From contig JAPWJY010000008.1 in the NCBI GenBank assembly GCA_028283765.1, forward strand, positions 1,865,001-1,929,000: a stretch of 64,000 nucleotides of DNA, written 5' to 3'. The notes below the pieces were generated by a model that searched no databases, was not told the DNA's origin, and worked only from the letters and a program-made list of their open reading frames with translations. The stretch's first letter is position 1, and every line of letters begins with the position of its first letter. The position numbers were made by a program, and so were the translations under genes. Of the stretch, positions 18,748-28,276 are shown piece by piece. This DNA is from Parvibaculaceae bacterium (GTDB lineage Bacteria > Pseudomonadota > Alphaproteobacteria > Parvibaculales > Parvibaculaceae).

Positions 18748-18779
18748 TCCGCAAGGTGACGGCAGGATGCCGGAGCGGA
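18748..18779 (-). other. Hairpin between isovaleryl-CoA dehydrogenase and flavin reductase genes
   Basis: Two nested stems in the 61-base spacer: outer TCCGC (18748-18752) with GCGGA (18775-18779), inner CGGCA (18760-18764) with TGCCG (18768-18772) around GGA. It starts 2 bases after the dehydrogenase stop. No U-run follows, so it is more likely an mRNA-stability or processing element than a terminator. Confidence 0.35.
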
Positions 18780-18780
18780 A

Positions 18781-19953
18781 TCAGGCCGTTTCGTTGAACA
18801 GTTCGCGCCCGATCAGCATACGGCGGATTTCGCTGGTGCCCGCGCCGATCTCGTAAAGCTTGGCGTCGCGCAGCAGGCGGCCCGTGGGATAATCATTGAT
18901 ATAGCCGTTGCCGCCCAGTGTCTGGATCGCTTCCAGCGCCATCCATGTCGCCTTCTCGGCGGCATAGAGAATGGCCCCCGCCGCGTCCTTGCGCGTGGTC
19001 CGGCCCCGGTCGCAGGCCCGTGCCACGGCATAGACATAGGCCCGGCAGGCGTTCATCGTCGAATACATGTCCGCGAGCTTGCCCTGCATGAGCTGGAACG
19101 TGCCGATGGGCGCGCCGAACTGGCGGCGTTCGTGCACATAGGGCACCACCGCATCCATGCAGGCCTGCATGATGCCGAGCGGCCCGCCCGCCAGCACCGC
19201 GCGCTCATAATCGAGCCCCGACATCAGCACCCGGACGCCCTCGTTCAGCTTGCCGAGGATATTTTCCCCGGGCACCTCGCAGCCCTCGAACACCAGTTCC
19301 GCCGTGCTGGAGCCGCGCATGCCGAGCTTGTCGAGCTTCTGCGCCGCCCGGAAGCCCTTCATGCCCTTCTCGATGATGAAGGGCGTGATGCCGCGCGGCC
19401 CCGCATCGGCGTCGGTGCGGGCATAGACCACCAGCACATCGGCATCCGGCCCGTTGGTGATCCACATCTTGTTGCCGTCGAGCACATAATGGCCGCCCTT
19501 TTTCACGGCCTTGAGGCGCATCGACACCACGTCCGACCCGGCGCCCGGCTCCGACATGGCGAGCGCGCCGACATGCTCGCCGGAAATGAGCTTCGGCAGA
19601 TAGGCGCGCTTCTGCGCCTCGCTGCCCCAGCGGCGCAACTGGTTGACGCACAGGTTGGAATGCGCGCCATAGGAAAGCCCGACGCTGGCCGAACCGCGCG
19701 AAATTTCCTCCATCGCGATGACATGCTCGAAATAGCCGAGCCCGGCCCCGCCCCATTCCTCCTCGACCGTGATGCCGAGCAGGCCGAGCCCGCCAAGCTC
19801 GGGCCACAGATCGCGCGGAAACGCATTCAGCCGGTCGATATCGGCCGCCCGGGGCGCGATTCTGTCCGCCGTGAAGGCGCGCACGCTGTCGCGGATCATT
19901 TCGGCGGTTTCACCGAGATCGAAATCGAGAGTGGGATAGCTGTTCGCGGCCAT
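18781..19953 (-). CDS. ivd: Isovaleryl-CoA dehydrogenase (acyl-CoA dehydrogenase family)
   Basis: FAD enzyme of leucine catabolism oxidising isovaleryl-CoA to 3-methylcrotonyl-CoA. From the ATG at 19953 it has 390 residues; a second ATG five codons upstream (19968), 2 bases after the Kelch stop, is possible. The catalytic Glu sits at residue 250 in [14 protein letters not shown]; placing it in this helix, rather than near the C-terminus, is the feature that separates isovaleryl- from short/medium-chain dehydrogenases. [10 protein letters not shown] and WITNGPDAD mark the flavin/acyl site. The methylcrotonyl-CoA carboxylase genes usually found with it are not adjacent. Confidence 0.9.
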   Translation of the reverse strand: MAANSYPTLDFDLGETAEMIRDSVRAFTADRIAPRAADIDRLNAFPRDLWPELGGLGLLGITVEEEWGGAGLGYFEHVIAMEEISRGSASVGLSYGAHSNLCVNQLRRWGSEAQKRAYLPKLISGEHVGALAMSEPGAGSDVVSMRLKAVKKGGHYVLDGNKMWITNGPDADVLVVYARTDADAGPRGITPFIIEKGMKGFRAAQKLDKLGMRGSSTAELVFEGCEVPGENILGKLNEGVRVLMSGLDYERAVLAGGPLGIMQACMDAVVPYVHERRQFGAPIGTFQLMQGKLADMYSTMNACRAYVYAVARACDRGRTTRKDAAGAILYAAEKATWMALEAIQTLGGNGYINDYPTGRLLRDAKLYEIGAGTSEIRRMLIGRELFNETA

Positions 19954-19970
19954 TGGACGGCTCTTCATGC

Positions 19971-20939
19971 TTATTTCGTGGAACTGTACTCAACCTGATC
20001 GGAAGCGGTGAAGACGGCATAGACCCCGGCCCCGGCGCCGCCGCCGATCACATAGAAACGGCCGGCCCCCGCTCCGGCCACAGCATCGTGGCGGGGTGTC
20101 GGCAGGGGCGCGAGCTTGCGCCATGCGCCCGCCGCCGGGTCCAGCACATAATGGTCGGCAAAGGTCTTCTGCGCCTTGATGTCTTCGCCACCGGCCACAT
20201 GGATCGCGCCATCGGCCAGCGCCACGGCAAGGCCGCTGCGGGCGGCGGGGAGCGCCGGGCCGGCGCGCCATGCCCCCTTCGCCGGATCGTAAATATCGAC
20301 GCGCGCGGTGGGCACGCCCCCGTTCTGGCCGCCGATGACATAGATGAGACCGCCCATGGCGATGACCGCCGCGCCCGAACGCGGCGCAGGCATCGGGCTC
20401 GACGCCTTCGACCACTCATCCGACGAAGGATCATAGACATAGACGCCCGCCGCGCTTTCGCCGCGTCCGCCCAGCGCATAGATCCGCTCGCCGATGGCGG
20501 CAAGCCGCACCCCCACCCGCGCCTGCGGCATGGGGCTGGCGTCCATCCAGACGCCGACCGCCGGATCGAACACATAAAGCGCGGCGCTGGGGCCGCCGCC
20601 CTCGCCGTTACGCCCCGCTGCTGCAAAGCCGCCCGCCGCATATAACCGGCCGCTCAGGCTCACGAGGCCGAATTGCTGGAGCCCGACCGGCAAAGCCGGG
20701 GCGGCGCGCCAGAGATCCTCCTTCATGTCATAGATTTCGGTGGCGGAAACGGGGCCCGCAGTAGTCGCGCCGCCGACCACATACAGATCATTTCCCAGAG
20801 CGGCCCCCGCCGCATAGGCGCGGCCCGCCGGCATATGCTGGCCCTGTTCCCAGCCAGCCGCCTGCCCTCCTGTACCCATAAGGCCGAGAGCAAGACTCCC
20901 CAGCAGAAACGAACGGGTGAAGGCGCGAACGGGGTTCAT
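19971..20939 (-). CDS. Exported Kelch-repeat beta-propeller protein
   Basis: A 322-residue protein with an N-terminal signal peptide (hydrophobic core after Arg-rich start; likely cut near GQAAG) and six Kelch repeats, each with a paired glycine after a beta strand: LYVVGG, LYAAGG, IYALGG, IYVIGG, IHVAGG and FYVIGG. Six repeats fit a closed six-bladed propeller. The frame extends 11 codons upstream (20972), but the ATG at 20939 begins a typical signal peptide. It ends 17 bases before the isovaleryl-CoA dehydrogenase start. Periplasmic Kelch proteins include the NanM mutarotase, a six-bladed propeller, but no catalytic residue could be matched, so function is unknown. Confidence 0.85.
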   Translation of the reverse strand: MNPVRAFTRSFLLGSLALGLMGTGGQAAGWEQGQHMPAGRAYAAGAALGNDLYVVGGATTAGPVSATEIYDMKEDLWRAAPALPVGLQQFGLVSLSGRLYAAGGFAAAGRNGEGGGPSAALYVFDPAVGVWMDASPMPQARVGVRLAAIGERIYALGGRGESAAGVYVYDPSSDEWSKASSPMPAPRSGAAVIAMGGLIYVIGGQNGGVPTARVDIYDPAKGAWRAGPALPAARSGLAVALADGAIHVAGGEDIKAQKTFADHYVLDPAAGAWRKLAPLPTPRHDAVAGAGAGRFYVIGGGAGAGVYAVFTASDQVEYSSTK

Positions 20940-21000
20940 GAGGGTCAATCTGCCTGTTGGGTCATTCTTCATGACTAGCAGAGATTGCCATAACAGCAGA

Positions 21001-21039
21001 AACGAAAAAGCCGGGCACTGCGACGCAGCCCCGGCTTTT
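21001..21039 (-). terminator. Rho-independent terminator after tRNA-Leu
   Basis: Arms AAAAGCCGGG (21006-21015) and CCCGGCTTTT (21030-21039) form a 10-base-pair stem capped by an inner CTGC-GAC-GCAG hairpin. On the minus strand it is followed by TTTTTCG, so it ends the tRNA transcript; the arms also give a T-run on the plus strand. It insulates the Kelch-led group from the tRNA. Confidence 0.85.
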
Positions 21040-21071
21040 CATGAAGCTGGCTGGTAAGGCCAGTTCTAGGA

Positions 21072-21156
21072 TGGTGCGGTCGAGAAGACTCGAACTTCCA
21101 CGGGTTGCCCCACAGCGACCTCAACGCTGCGCGTCTACCAATTCCGCCACGACCGC
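21072..21156 (-). tRNA. tRNA-Leu (anticodon GAG)
   Basis: An 85-base class II tRNA on the minus strand. The acceptor stem pairs GCGGTCG with CGACCGC, followed by discriminator A and an encoded CCA end. The anticodon stem CAGCG/CGCTG holds loop TTGAGGT, giving anticodon GAG (reads CUC/CUU). A long variable arm TGGGGCAACCCG(TG) and the T-loop TTCGAGTC are present. It lies between cysH and a clear terminator; no integrase or att-like duplication of its 3' end was seen, so it does not appear to be an island site here. Confidence 0.97.
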
Positions 21157-21246
21157 ATATCCTTCAGGCGCTTTCGCCCCCGCTCTTCAGTGGGCGCGGG
21201 TGTAGCAAATCCATTGCCCAACCTCAAGCAGCGAATTGCGGATTTC

Positions 21247-22053
21247 TCAAATGCCGTCGCCGTCCACGTTGGGCGTCGGGATGTGAATGCCGCATTCCAC
21301 CTTGTCCGTGCCCGCCCAGCGGCCGTCACGATAGGAGCCGCCGACGGGGACGCGGGTGGTGCAGGGCATGCAGCCGATGGACAGATAGCCGTCCTTGACC
21401 AGCGGGTGGCGCGGCAGCCTGTGGGCACCGGTATAGGCCTCAAGCTCTTCCTGCCCCCAGTAGCTCAGGGGATTGATCTTGAAGCGCGTGCCCGAGGGCG
21501 CGGCGCCGGGAACGATTCCCTTGACGGGCTCTTCCTCGATCGGGTCCATCGACGCGCGGGCCGAGGTCTGGAAGCGCTTGCGGCCCGTGATGGAGGCGCT
21601 GAAACCCGCCAGCGCGCGCTCCAGCGGCAGCACCTTGCGCACGAAGCAGCAGGCATCCGGGTCCGCGTTCCAGAGCACGCCATTGGGATCACGCGCCGCG
21701 AGATCGGCCGGGTGCGGCCCGACGGCGCGGATGTCGGTCAGCCCCAGTTTTTCCTGCAGACGGTCGCGGAAGCGCAGGGTTTCGCCAAAGAGCTTGCCCG
21801 TATTCAGGAACAGCACCGGCACGGTCGGATCGATTTCAGCAACCATATGCAGCAGCACGGCCGATTCCGCGCCGAACGAGGAAACGACGGCGATGTCGCC
21901 GGGAAATTCAGTCCTGATCATCTGTTCAAGCAGCGCGCCGCCCGTCAGTCCCTCATAGCGCACGCGCATGTCCAGCAGGCGCTGCGAGAGCACCGATACA
22001 CCGTCCATGGCGGCGGCGCGGCCGTCTTCGATCTTCAGCTGTGCAACACTCAT
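21247..22053 (-). CDS. cysH: Phosphoadenylyl/adenylyl-sulfate reductase, iron-sulfur type
   Basis: Reduces activated sulfate to sulfite using thioredoxin. The 268 residues carry the PP-loop SSFGAES (58-64) and the catalytic Cys254 in the C-terminal ECGIH motif. The cysteine pairs CC (135-136) and CxxC (228-231) that ligate a [4Fe-4S] cluster are present, so the enzyme is of the APS-reductase class (older name CysH), probably using APS rather than PAPS. Its start overlaps the upstream siroheme gene by 4 bases. No sulfite reductase gene is in this group. Confidence 0.93.
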   Translation of the reverse strand: MSVAQLKIEDGRAAAMDGVSVLSQRLLDMRVRYEGLTGGALLEQMIRTEFPGDIAVVSSFGAESAVLLHMVAEIDPTVPVLFLNTGKLFGETLRFRDRLQEKLGLTDIRAVGPHPADLAARDPNGVLWNADPDACCFVRKVLPLERALAGFSASITGRKRFQTSARASMDPIEEEPVKGIVPGAAPSGTRFKINPLSYWGQEELEAYTGAHRLPRHPLVKDGYLSIGCMPCTTRVPVGGSYRDGRWAGTDKVECGIHIPTPNVDGDGI

Positions 22054-22613
22054 GCGAGCCAGCCCTTCTCTTCGATCATCTGATCGACCTTGCGGCCGAC
22101 CTCGGGCACGGGGAGGCCCTCATTTCGCCACGCTTCGCGGTGACGCGCGATTTCATCCAGTTTTCCAGCCCAGTCGGGCTCAAATCTCTCGGCAAGCCAG
22201 CGGCTCAGCCGTCTCGCAAGGCCCGGCGCCCGGCCGTTGGTCGAAACCGTGAGCAGCAGGTCGCCCCGGCGCACCACCGAAGGCACATGAAAGTCGCACC
22301 AGGCCTTCGCGTCTTCCGTATTGACCAGCCGCCCGGCCCCACGCGCCGCCGTGGCGTAAATTTCAGTTTCCCGCTCATCGAGGCCCGCCAGCATGACCAG
22401 CGTCGCCCCCTCGACCACGCCCGGCTGCGGCCTTGCACCCTTGAGCCGCGATCCGGCCAGCGCCCGGAAGCTATCGGAAGGGTCCGCGCTGTAGACGCTC
22501 ACCTGCGCCGCGCCCGCCTCATCCAGCAATCGCAACCGGCGCTCGGCGGCACGCCCCTGGCCAATCAGCACCACGGGAAGCCCGCCCAGATCGACCATGA
22601 CCGGAAACACCAT
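22050..22613 (-). CDS. Precorrin-2 dehydrogenase/sirohydrochlorin ferrochelatase-like protein (CysG N-terminal domain, Met8-like)
   Basis: A 187-residue protein equal to the N-terminal half of CysG: NAD-binding segment VVLIGQGRAAERR (about 15-27), then VNTEDAKAWCDFHVPSVVRRGDL and the helical dimer region. The methyltransferase (SUMT) domain is absent, so uroporphyrinogen methylation must be done elsewhere. The frame opens at a TTG 7 codons upstream, but AGGAGG lies 3 bases before the ATG at 22613. Overlap with cysH (ATGA) ties siroheme, the cofactor of sulfite reductase, to sulfate reduction. The glycine motif is GQG rather than the more common GGG. Confidence 0.85.
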   Translation of the reverse strand: MVFPVMVDLGGLPVVLIGQGRAAERRLRLLDEAGAAQVSVYSADPSDSFRALAGSRLKGARPQPGVVEGATLVMLAGLDERETEIYATAARGAGRLVNTEDAKAWCDFHVPSVVRRGDLLLTVSTNGRAPGLARRLSRWLAERFEPDWAGKLDEIARHREAWRNEGLPVPEVGRKVDQMIEEKGWLA

Positions 22614-22649
22614 CGACCTCCTGAAAAGCCGCAACTCTAATGGACGCTA

Positions 22650-22678
22650 GAAATAAGGTTATTCCAGATAATATTCAA
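22650..22678 (-). promoter_or_regulatory. Candidate promoter of the siroheme-cysH unit in an AT-rich spacer
   Basis: Minus-strand -35 TTGAAT (22678-22673) and -10 TATTTC (22655-22650) are 17 bases apart. The 184-base spacer between this unit and divergent lipB is strikingly AT-rich compared with the rest of the window. A short inverted repeat, AATAA-GG-TTATT (22652-22663), overlaps the -10 box and could be part of an operator, for instance for a LysR-type sulfur regulator; this is inference. Confidence 0.35.
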
Positions 22679-22797
22679 TGGTTTCTTGTAATTTAGTAAT
22701 TCATACATTTGTCTAGTGTTAATATAGGAATTGAACTCTTGAACTTTGCCAAATAGAGGGCTTGCGTCCTTCGCTGGAAAGCACGACATCTGGACGC

Positions 22798-23463
22798 ATG
22801 AATTTCCCGTCCGGCATAGAATGGCGCATCAGCGACGCTCCCGTCCCCTACGAGGTGGCGCTGGCGGAGATGGAGGCGCGCGCCGCCGCCATCGCGGATG
22901 GCGATGCCCCTGAACTCGTCTGGCTGCTCGAGCATCCCCCGCTCTATACGGCGGGCACCAGCGCAAGGATCGAAGACCTGCTTGAGCCGGACCGCTTCCC
23001 GGTCTTCAAGGCCGGGCGCGGCGGCCAGTACACCTATCACGGTCCCGGCCAGCGGGTGGCCTATGTGCTGCTCAACCTGAAAAACCGCAAGCCCGACGTG
23101 CGCGCCTATGTGCAGGATCTGGAACGCTGGATCATCGCCACCCTCGCCCGCTTCAATGTGACCGGCGAACTGCGGGAGGGCCGCGTCGGCGTCTGGGTCC
23201 GCCGCCCGGAAAAGGGCGCGGAGGCGGAAGACAAGATCGGCGCCATCGGCGTGCGCATCCGCCGCTGGGTCACCTTTCACGGCATCAGCCTCAACGTCGA
23301 TCCCGACCTCGATCATTTCAGCGGCATCGTGCCCTGCGGCATCAGCCGGTATGGCGTGACCAGCCTCGTCGATCTCGGCCAACTGGTTTCGATGGCGGAA
23401 GTGGACATGGCGCTGAAAGCAACCTTCAACGAGGTTTTCCCGGTTCCGGCCCTTATTGCCTGA
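22798..23463 (+). CDS. lipB: Octanoyl-ACP:protein N-octanoyltransferase (lipoate synthesis)
   Basis: Transfers octanoate from ACP to the lipoyl domains of 2-oxoacid dehydrogenases and GcvH. In 221 residues: [12 protein letters not shown] (74-85), the catalytic Lys146 in [12 protein letters not shown], and the acyl-enzyme Cys180 in VPCGI. A TTG 12 codons upstream opens the frame, but the ATG at 22798 matches the family start. Its 3' end overlaps the convergent bactofilin-like gene by 11 bases. lipA is not adjacent. Confidence 0.95.
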   Translation: MNFPSGIEWRISDAPVPYEVALAEMEARAAAIADGDAPELVWLLEHPPLYTAGTSARIEDLLEPDRFPVFKAGRGGQYTYHGPGQRVAYVLLNLKNRKPDVRAYVQDLERWIIATLARFNVTGELREGRVGVWVRRPEKGAEAEDKIGAIGVRIRRWVTFHGISLNVDPDLDHFSGIVPCGISRYGVTSLVDLGQLVSMAEVDMALKATFNEVFPVPALIA

Positions 23464-24478
23464 GAACAACCGGCGTCCGGCCCGAGAGCGTGATCGCCCC
23501 GACGCCCGCGACCACGGCGATGAACCAGACCACGCCGCCGATCACGGGGATCGTCATGCCGAACCAGAGCAGGAACGTGCCAACAATCGCCGCGATCACG
23601 CTTTTGCTGCGGGAATCGAGCCCCACCCCCATGACCTCGACCGCATAGCCGCCGATCATCAGCACGGCAGCGACAAGGCCGAAGAAAATGCCGATGGGCC
23701 AGAGCAGCAGCAAGAGCAGCGCGACGGGAATGCCGATGAGGGTGACGGCGGCGACGATGGCGAGAATCGGCAGGGCGAAAAGCCAGAGCGCCCCGATCAG
23801 CAGGCTGAGCGCCAGCCCCTCCTCCACCGCTTCATAAAGCCGCGTCGGGCTGCCCGGCATCGCGAACGCAACGATGACCGACAACACGGCAAGAATGAAC
23901 GCGCCCACGATCGAGAGGCCATAACCGGGGATAAGCCAGACCAGATCGCGCTCGGTAAAGCTTTCAAAAGGCTGCGACCGGGGATGCTGGAGCCCCTCCA
24001 CCGCCTTGTCGCCGCTCGCAGCGAGCACATGGGGCTCGATATGCCCCCCGACGCGAGAGCCGTCATCGATCTCGGCGGCGCTGGTCGCATAATAGCGCAC
24101 CGCGCCCGCCACATCGGCATCCGGCCCGAGCGTCAGCTTGCCGCCGTAAAAGAGCACGTCGCCCCTGACCTTGCCATTGACCAGCGCATCGGCCCCGCGC
24201 AATTCCAGATTGCCGCCGACATCTCCCGAGACCGCGATGTTGCGTCCGGCAAGCCAGGCGTTACCGCCGATCTTCGTGCCTTCGGGGACCATCAGCGTGT
24301 CCGCCGTGCCCGTCAGCGACCCCTTGACGTCCTCACCGGCAATGATGTTGCGCCCGGCCAGATAGAGATCGTCACCGGAACTCCACCGGACGCCATCCCC
24401 GCCGGCCTTGTCCCCGGCATACGCATTCCCGGCGGCAAGCGAAGCCAGAAGGGCCATGACCACAAGCCAGAATTTCAT
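23453..24478 (-). CDS. Exported bactofilin-like polymer-forming protein with membrane helices
   Basis: A 341-residue protein in three parts: a signal peptide (likely cut after AYA near residue 21); a region to about 150 of short Gly/Val-rich repeats ([18 protein letters not shown], then [18 protein letters not shown]) like the right-handed beta helix of bactofilins; and a hydrophobic half with four or more membrane helices. GGAGG lies 9 bases before the ATG at 24478, which decides it over an ATG three codons upstream. Classical bactofilins are cytoplasmic and lack the export signal, so here the beta-helical part should face the periplasm. It overlaps lipB by 11 bases tail to tail. Function unknown. 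Confidence 0.8.
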   Translation of the reverse strand: MKFWLVVMALLASLAAGNAYAGDKAGGDGVRWSSGDDLYLAGRNIIAGEDVKGSLTGTADTLMVPEGTKIGGNAWLAGRNIAVSGDVGGNLELRGADALVNGKVRGDVLFYGGKLTLGPDADVAGAVRYYATSAAEIDDGSRVGGHIEPHVLAASGDKAVEGLQHPRSQPFESFTERDLVWLIPGYGLSIVGAFILAVLSVIVAFAMPGSPTRLYEAVEEGLALSLLIGALWLFALPILAIVAAVTLIGIPVALLLLLLWPIGIFFGLVAAVLMIGGYAVEVMGVGLDSRSKSVIAAIVGTFLLWFGMTIPVIGGVVWFIAVVAGVGAITLSGRTPVVLRQ

Positions 24479-24546
24479 GATCGCCATCCTCCGGGTTCAC
24501 CACGCGCCATCATACCAGCACAGATGGCAATTTCAGGGCAGCTTTT

Positions 24547-24576
24547 CAAACACAAACCCCCGCCGTGAGGCGGGGG
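24547..24576 (-). terminator. Rho-independent terminator of the pccB-pccA transcript
   Basis: A perfect 8-base-pair stem, CCCCCGCC with GGCGGGGG (24557-24564 and 24569-24576), around GTGA, followed on the minus strand by TTTGTGTTTG. It lies 46 bases after the pccA stop codon and before the bactofilin-like gene. Confidence 0.85.
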
Positions 24577-24621
24577 CAAGGAACGGCGAATCCATCGCAA
24601 AATGCCGGATTCAGGGCGCTT

Positions 24622-26649
24622 TCATTCAAATTCAAGAATGACGGCATCGACCGCAAGGCTGTCGCCCGCCTTGGCCGAAACCTTGGCGATGATGCCATCG
24701 CGCTCGGCCCGCAGATTATTTTCCATCTTCATGGCCTCGACCACGGCCAGCGTCTGCCCCGCCTTCACTTCGTCGCCTTCGGCAACGCTGATCGACTTGA
24801 CCAGACCCGGCATCGGGCACAGCAGGAACTTGCCCATGTCCGGCGCGACCTTCTCGGGCATGAGCTGCTCGAGGCTGTCGCCAAGCGTGGTGCGGACGGC
24901 GGCATGGGCCGAAGCGCCGCGATAGTTGAGCATATAGCCCTGCTTCGCCCTGTCGATCTGCACACTGACCGGCTGGCCATCCACAAGCCCCTTGAACAGC
25001 GGCTGGCCCGGCCGCCAGTCGCTCTCGACCAGATGCCGGGAAGCAATCGTGCCATCCGCATCCAGATAATCGAGTTCGAGGCCCGTGTCCGACTCCCGGA
25101 CCCTGATCTTCTGGCGGGTGACCTCGCTGTTCGTCTTCATGGCCACGACCCATTCGTCGGGCACCTTGCGGGGACGGTTGGGCAACTGGCCGGAGATCTG
25201 CACGGCGCGCGCGGCATGGACCTCATGGAGGAACATGGCGACGGCGACGAGCCGGTCGGAACGGCTCCGGGAAATATCCACGCCATGGAATCCATCGGGA
25301 AACTCTTCCGCGATGAAGCCCGTGGTGATGTTGCCCGAACGGAACCGCTCATGCTCCATGATCGCGCCGAGGAACGGAATATTGTGCTGGATGCCCTCGA
25401 TCCGGAATTCATCGAGCGCCACCGACATGTGGTCGATGGCCGCCAGACGGTCCGGTCCATGGGTGCACAGTTTGGCGATCATCGGATCGTAGAAGATAGA
25501 GATTTCGCCGCCTTCATAAACGCCCGTGTCGTTGCGGATGGTGAGACCGTCCGCGGTTCCTTCGGCAGGCGGCTGGTAGCGCACCAGACGGCCCGTGGAG
25601 GGCAGGAAGCTGCGATAGGGATCTTCGGCATAGATGCGGCTCTCGATGGCCCAGCCGTTGATCTTCACATCGTCCTGCGTGACCGTGAGCTTTTCACCCG
25701 CCGCCACGCGGATCATCTGCTCCACAAGGTCGATGCCGGTGATCAGTTCCGTCACCGGATGCTCGACCTGAAGGCGCGTGTTCATTTCCAGAAAATAGAA
25801 ATTGCGGTCCTTGTCGACGATGAACTCGACGGTGCCCGCGCTCTCGTAATTCACGGCCTTCGCCAGCGCCACGGACTGCTCGCCCATCGCCTTGCGGGTC
25901 GCGGCGTCAAGGAAAGGCGACGGGGCCTCCTCGATCACCTTCTGGTTGCGGCGCTGGATCGAGCATTCGCGCTCGTTCACATAGACCGTGTTGCCGAACT
26001 TGTCGGCGATCAGCTGGATTTCGATGTGGCGCGGCTCGGTCACGAACTTCTCGATGAACACCCGGTCATCGCCGAAGCTCGACAGCGCCTCGTTCTTGGA
26101 AGAGACGAACCCCTCCTCCACTTCGCCCTCGTTCCAGGCGATGCGCATGCCCTTGCCGCCGCCGCCCGCCGACGCCTTGATCATGACCGGATAGCCGATC
26201 TCGCCCGCGATGCGGACCGCGTCCGCCGGGCTCTCGATCACGCCGAGATAGCCGGGCACGGTCGAAACCTTGGCTGCATTGGCGAACTTCTTCGACTCGA
26301 TCTTGTCGCCCATGGCCTCGATGGCCTTGATGTTGGGACCGATGAAGGCGATGCCCGCTTCCTTGAGCGCGATGGCGAATTTCGGGTTTTCCGACAGGAA
26401 GCCATAGCCCGGATGCACGGCCTCCGCGCCCGTCTGCCTGCAGGCCTCAATGATCCTGTCGATCAGCAGATAGGACTGGGCGGCAGGCGCGGGACCGATG
26501 TGGACGGCCTCGTCCGCCATCTCCACATGCAGCGCGTCCTTGTCCGCGTCCGAATAGACGGCGACCGTCTTGATGCCCATCTTCCGCGCCGTCTTGATGA
26601 CGCGGCAGGCGATTTCGCCACGGTTGGCGATCAGTATTTTCTTGAACAT
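24622..26649 (-). CDS. pccA: Propionyl-CoA carboxylase alpha subunit (biotin carboxylase plus biotin carrier)
   Basis: ATP-dependent biotin carboxylase that passes CO2 to the beta subunit to make methylmalonyl-CoA. The 675 residues show the biotin carboxylase N-domain (ILIANRGEIACR), the ATP-grasp glycine loop ASAGGGGKGMRI, ERECSIQRRNQKVIEE and MNTRLQVEHPVTE, then a BT-type linker domain and a C-terminal biotinyl domain with the acceptor Lys641 in EAMKMEN. It follows pccB by 13 bases. The methylcrotonyl-CoA carboxylase alternative is less likely given the beta subunit. Confidence 0.94.
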   Translation of the reverse strand: MFKKILIANRGEIACRVIKTARKMGIKTVAVYSDADKDALHVEMADEAVHIGPAPAAQSYLLIDRIIEACRQTGAEAVHPGYGFLSENPKFAIALKEAGIAFIGPNIKAIEAMGDKIESKKFANAAKVSTVPGYLGVIESPADAVRIAGEIGYPVMIKASAGGGGKGMRIAWNEGEVEEGFVSSKNEALSSFGDDRVFIEKFVTEPRHIEIQLIADKFGNTVYVNERECSIQRRNQKVIEEAPSPFLDAATRKAMGEQSVALAKAVNYESAGTVEFIVDKDRNFYFLEMNTRLQVEHPVTELITGIDLVEQMIRVAAGEKLTVTQDDVKINGWAIESRIYAEDPYRSFLPSTGRLVRYQPPAEGTADGLTIRNDTGVYEGGEISIFYDPMIAKLCTHGPDRLAAIDHMSVALDEFRIEGIQHNIPFLGAIMEHERFRSGNITTGFIAEEFPDGFHGVDISRSRSDRLVAVAMFLHEVHAARAVQISGQLPNRPRKVPDEWVVAMKTNSEVTRQKIRVRESDTGLELDYLDADGTIASRHLVESDWRPGQPLFKGLVDGQPVSVQIDRAKQGYMLNYRGASAHAAVRTTLGDSLEQLMPEKVAPDMGKFLLCPMPGLVKSISVAEGDEVKAGQTLAVVEAMKMENNLRAERDGIIAKVSAKAGDSLAVDAVILEFE

Positions 26650-26662
26650 GTGCCTCGTCCCC

Positions 26663-28195
<1,533 letters not shown>

Positions 28196-28232
28196 ACCGC
28201 TCCCTCTGCGCCCACCTGTATTTCGTGGCGTT

Positions 28233-28262
28233 TCCATAGCATTCAAAACAAACCAATGCCAA
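28233..28262 (-). promoter_or_regulatory. Candidate promoter for pccB-pccA
   Basis: Minus-strand -35 TTGGCA (28262-28257) and -10 TATGGA (28238-28233) with an 18-base spacer, in the 81-base gap between the ATP12 gene and pccB. It gives a leader of about 30 bases ending in AGAGGGAG before the pccB ATG. It would let the carboxylase be expressed apart from the upstream chain. Confidence 0.4.
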
Positions 28263-28276
28263 TGCCCGCAAGCCTT

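Noticed and set aside
21072-21156. tRNA-Leu as an integration site for a genomic island
   Set aside because: No integrase, no repeated copy of the tRNA 3' end and no change in gene character on either side; a plain terminator and housekeeping genes flank it.
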